Source: Sphaerochaeta sp. (GTDB lineage: Bacteria > Spirochaetota > Spirochaetia > Sphaerochaetales > Sphaerochaetaceae). Taken from it: DNA of 5,485 nucleotides. Shown in pieces: positions 5,399-5,485 of this stretch (its first letter is position 1; every line of letters starts with the position of its first letter). The notes under the pieces were generated by a model, which saw nothing but the letters and a program-made list of their open reading frames with translations, was not told the origin of the DNA and made no database searches. The position numbers and the translations under genes are program-made. Location of the stretch: NCBI GenBank assembly GCA_003456855.1, contig DMOO01000153.1:1-5485 (forward strand), in the 5' to 3' direction.

Positions 5399-5485
5399 TG
5401 TGTCTGGTCAGTAAGTCTCTCTCTTAACTCTTTTCCGCGCATTAAAAGCGCGCCTTTGCTCTAAAGAGTCAAAGAACACTAAACT
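5399..5485. other. non-coding tail with nested inverted repeat
   Basis: No gene start or RNA gene is recognisable. ACTCTTT (5428-5434) and AAAGAGT (5463-5469) are perfect complements enclosing a CGCGC/GCGCG hairpin (5436-5440 with 5448-5452, 7-base ATTAAAA loop). TTAACTCTT at 5424-5432 is a direct copy of 5341-5349. There is no T-run on either strand to make it a convincing terminator. Confidence 0.4.

Noticed and set aside
1..5485. An undescribed defence or mobile system
   Set aside because: All coding DNA is explained by addA, addB and gdhA, which are standard housekeeping functions; no transposase, integrase, toxin-antitoxin or attachment site is visible.

Overview
The window holds three protein-coding genes in two divergent units, separated by an AT-rich intergenic region, plus a 3' flank with a terminator. 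The minus strand carries a two-gene recombination-repair unit, addB-like then addA-like. The addA-like gene runs off the left edge after 346 codons. The plus strand carries one complete gene, gdhA, for a hexameric NADP-type glutamate dehydrogenase. Coding DNA is of moderate GC and the intergenic DNA is clearly AT-rich. The short AddB-like protein (838 aa), with a 'VFPTE' N-terminus, no Walker A and an Fe-S nuclease domain, suggests a spirochaete (Treponema or Sphaerochaeta type, perhaps gut-associated). That assignment is inferred from remembered family resemblance and is only moderately secure.

Layout. 1-1039 (-): N-terminal part of the AddA/UvrD-type helicase, with Q motif, Walker A, motifs Ia and Ic, and the DExQ box at the window edge. 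1036-3552 (-): the AddB-like subunit, overlapping addA by 4 bp (ATGA). 3553-3968: divergent control region. It holds a candidate addB promoter placed so close to the ATG that the mRNA may be leaderless, an A6T6 tract, two adjacent palindromes, a close match to the ArgR box, a candidate gdhA promoter, a small hairpin, an 8-bp inverted repeat and a possible 18-codon leader ORF. 3969-5309 (+): gdhA with a clear Shine-Dalgarno. 5310-5485: a 7-bp tandem repeat starting one base after the gdhA stop, a strong stem-loop terminator, and a final stretch with a nested inverted repeat and no recognisable gene.

AddA and AddB should form one helicase-nuclease for double-strand break processing. GdhA assimilates ammonium into glutamate. 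The two units share only the intergenic region and I see no functional link between them. I find no undescribed multi-gene system here. The points most worth following up are the ARG-box-like site and other operator-like palindromes in the divergent region, the possibly leaderless addB start, and the Walker-A-less Fe-S AddB subunit.
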